This document shows positions 63,839-64,000 of a stretch of DNA of 64,000 nt, in pieces. Both the position numbers and the translations under genes were made by a program. Below the pieces are notes generated by a model, which made no database searches, had not been told where the DNA came from, and was given only the letters and a program-made list of their open reading frames with translations. Positions within the stretch are counted from its first letter, which is position 1, and each line of letters opens with the position of its first letter. The stretch is taken from positions 19,406,001 to 19,470,000 of the forward strand of contig NC_135240.1 of assembly GCF_947623445.1 (NCBI RefSeq), written 5' to 3'. Source of the DNA: Clavelina lepadiformis (lineage: Eukaryota > Chordata > Ascidiacea > Aplousobranchia > Clavelinidae).

Positions 63839-64000
63839 GAAAGTAAATATGAAAAACAATATGGTTTGTGTGGTATTTTGTAATCAAATCATGATTCCAA
63901 TCCTATACTGACCAGTATCTTAACCCTACTTCTAAACAGAGACAAACAAAAAGACTAGTAACACAACAAAAACCTGGTCAAAAAAACAAACAGCTAGGTC

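Overview
The window is animal nuclear DNA: AT-rich, with genes split into short exons by small GT-AG introns and with several transposon-derived repeats. The gene families (an IKK-type kinase, an LDLa-repeat 7TM receptor of the GRL101/relaxin-receptor type, a multi-CCCH zinc-finger protein, and PFAS fragments) suggest an invertebrate deuterostome. A tunicate is my best guess, but this is inference and was not tested.

Layout. 1-8686 (minus): most of an inhibitor-of-kappaB kinase gene (IKK alpha/beta type), about 16 exons, running off the left edge; its introns hold a TTAA-flanked foldback element and a pogo/Tigger-like MITE. 9.2-11.9 kb: a perfect 22-bp hairpin, a tRNA-like SINE, ankyrin-like debris, and a 1.3-kb inverted-repeat element interrupted by a 336-bp hAT-type MITE with a perfect 8-bp target duplication. 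11.9-14.3 kb (plus): an LDLa-repeat GPCR sequence broken by two frameshifts and a stop codon. 15.6-16.2 kb: a 637-bp hAT-type MITE; a second copy lies inverted at 62.5-63.1 kb. 17.6-19.4 kb (minus): a seven-exon CCCH zinc-finger gene, apparently complete.

21.2-62.1 kb: five head-to-tail copies of an ~8.4-kb unit, nearly identical to one another. Each unit carries a decayed leucine-rich-repeat gene fragment followed by a scrambled, frameshifted piece of the purine-synthesis gene PFAS (FGAM synthase). Units 2+3 and 4+5 line up at a constant offset of about 16,855 bp and share private variants, which indicates a higher-order dimer of ~16.9 kb. The fifth, right-hand unit keeps PFAS exons in their normal order that the others have lost, so it records an earlier state of the locus.

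63.1-64 kb: the second hAT-type MITE, then a fragment (minus) of a cysteine-rich protein of a kind common in repetitive invertebrate gene families. Apart from the IKK and CCCH genes, little here looks like functional protein-coding sequence. The most unusual element is the amplified chimeric LRR/PFAS pseudogene array.
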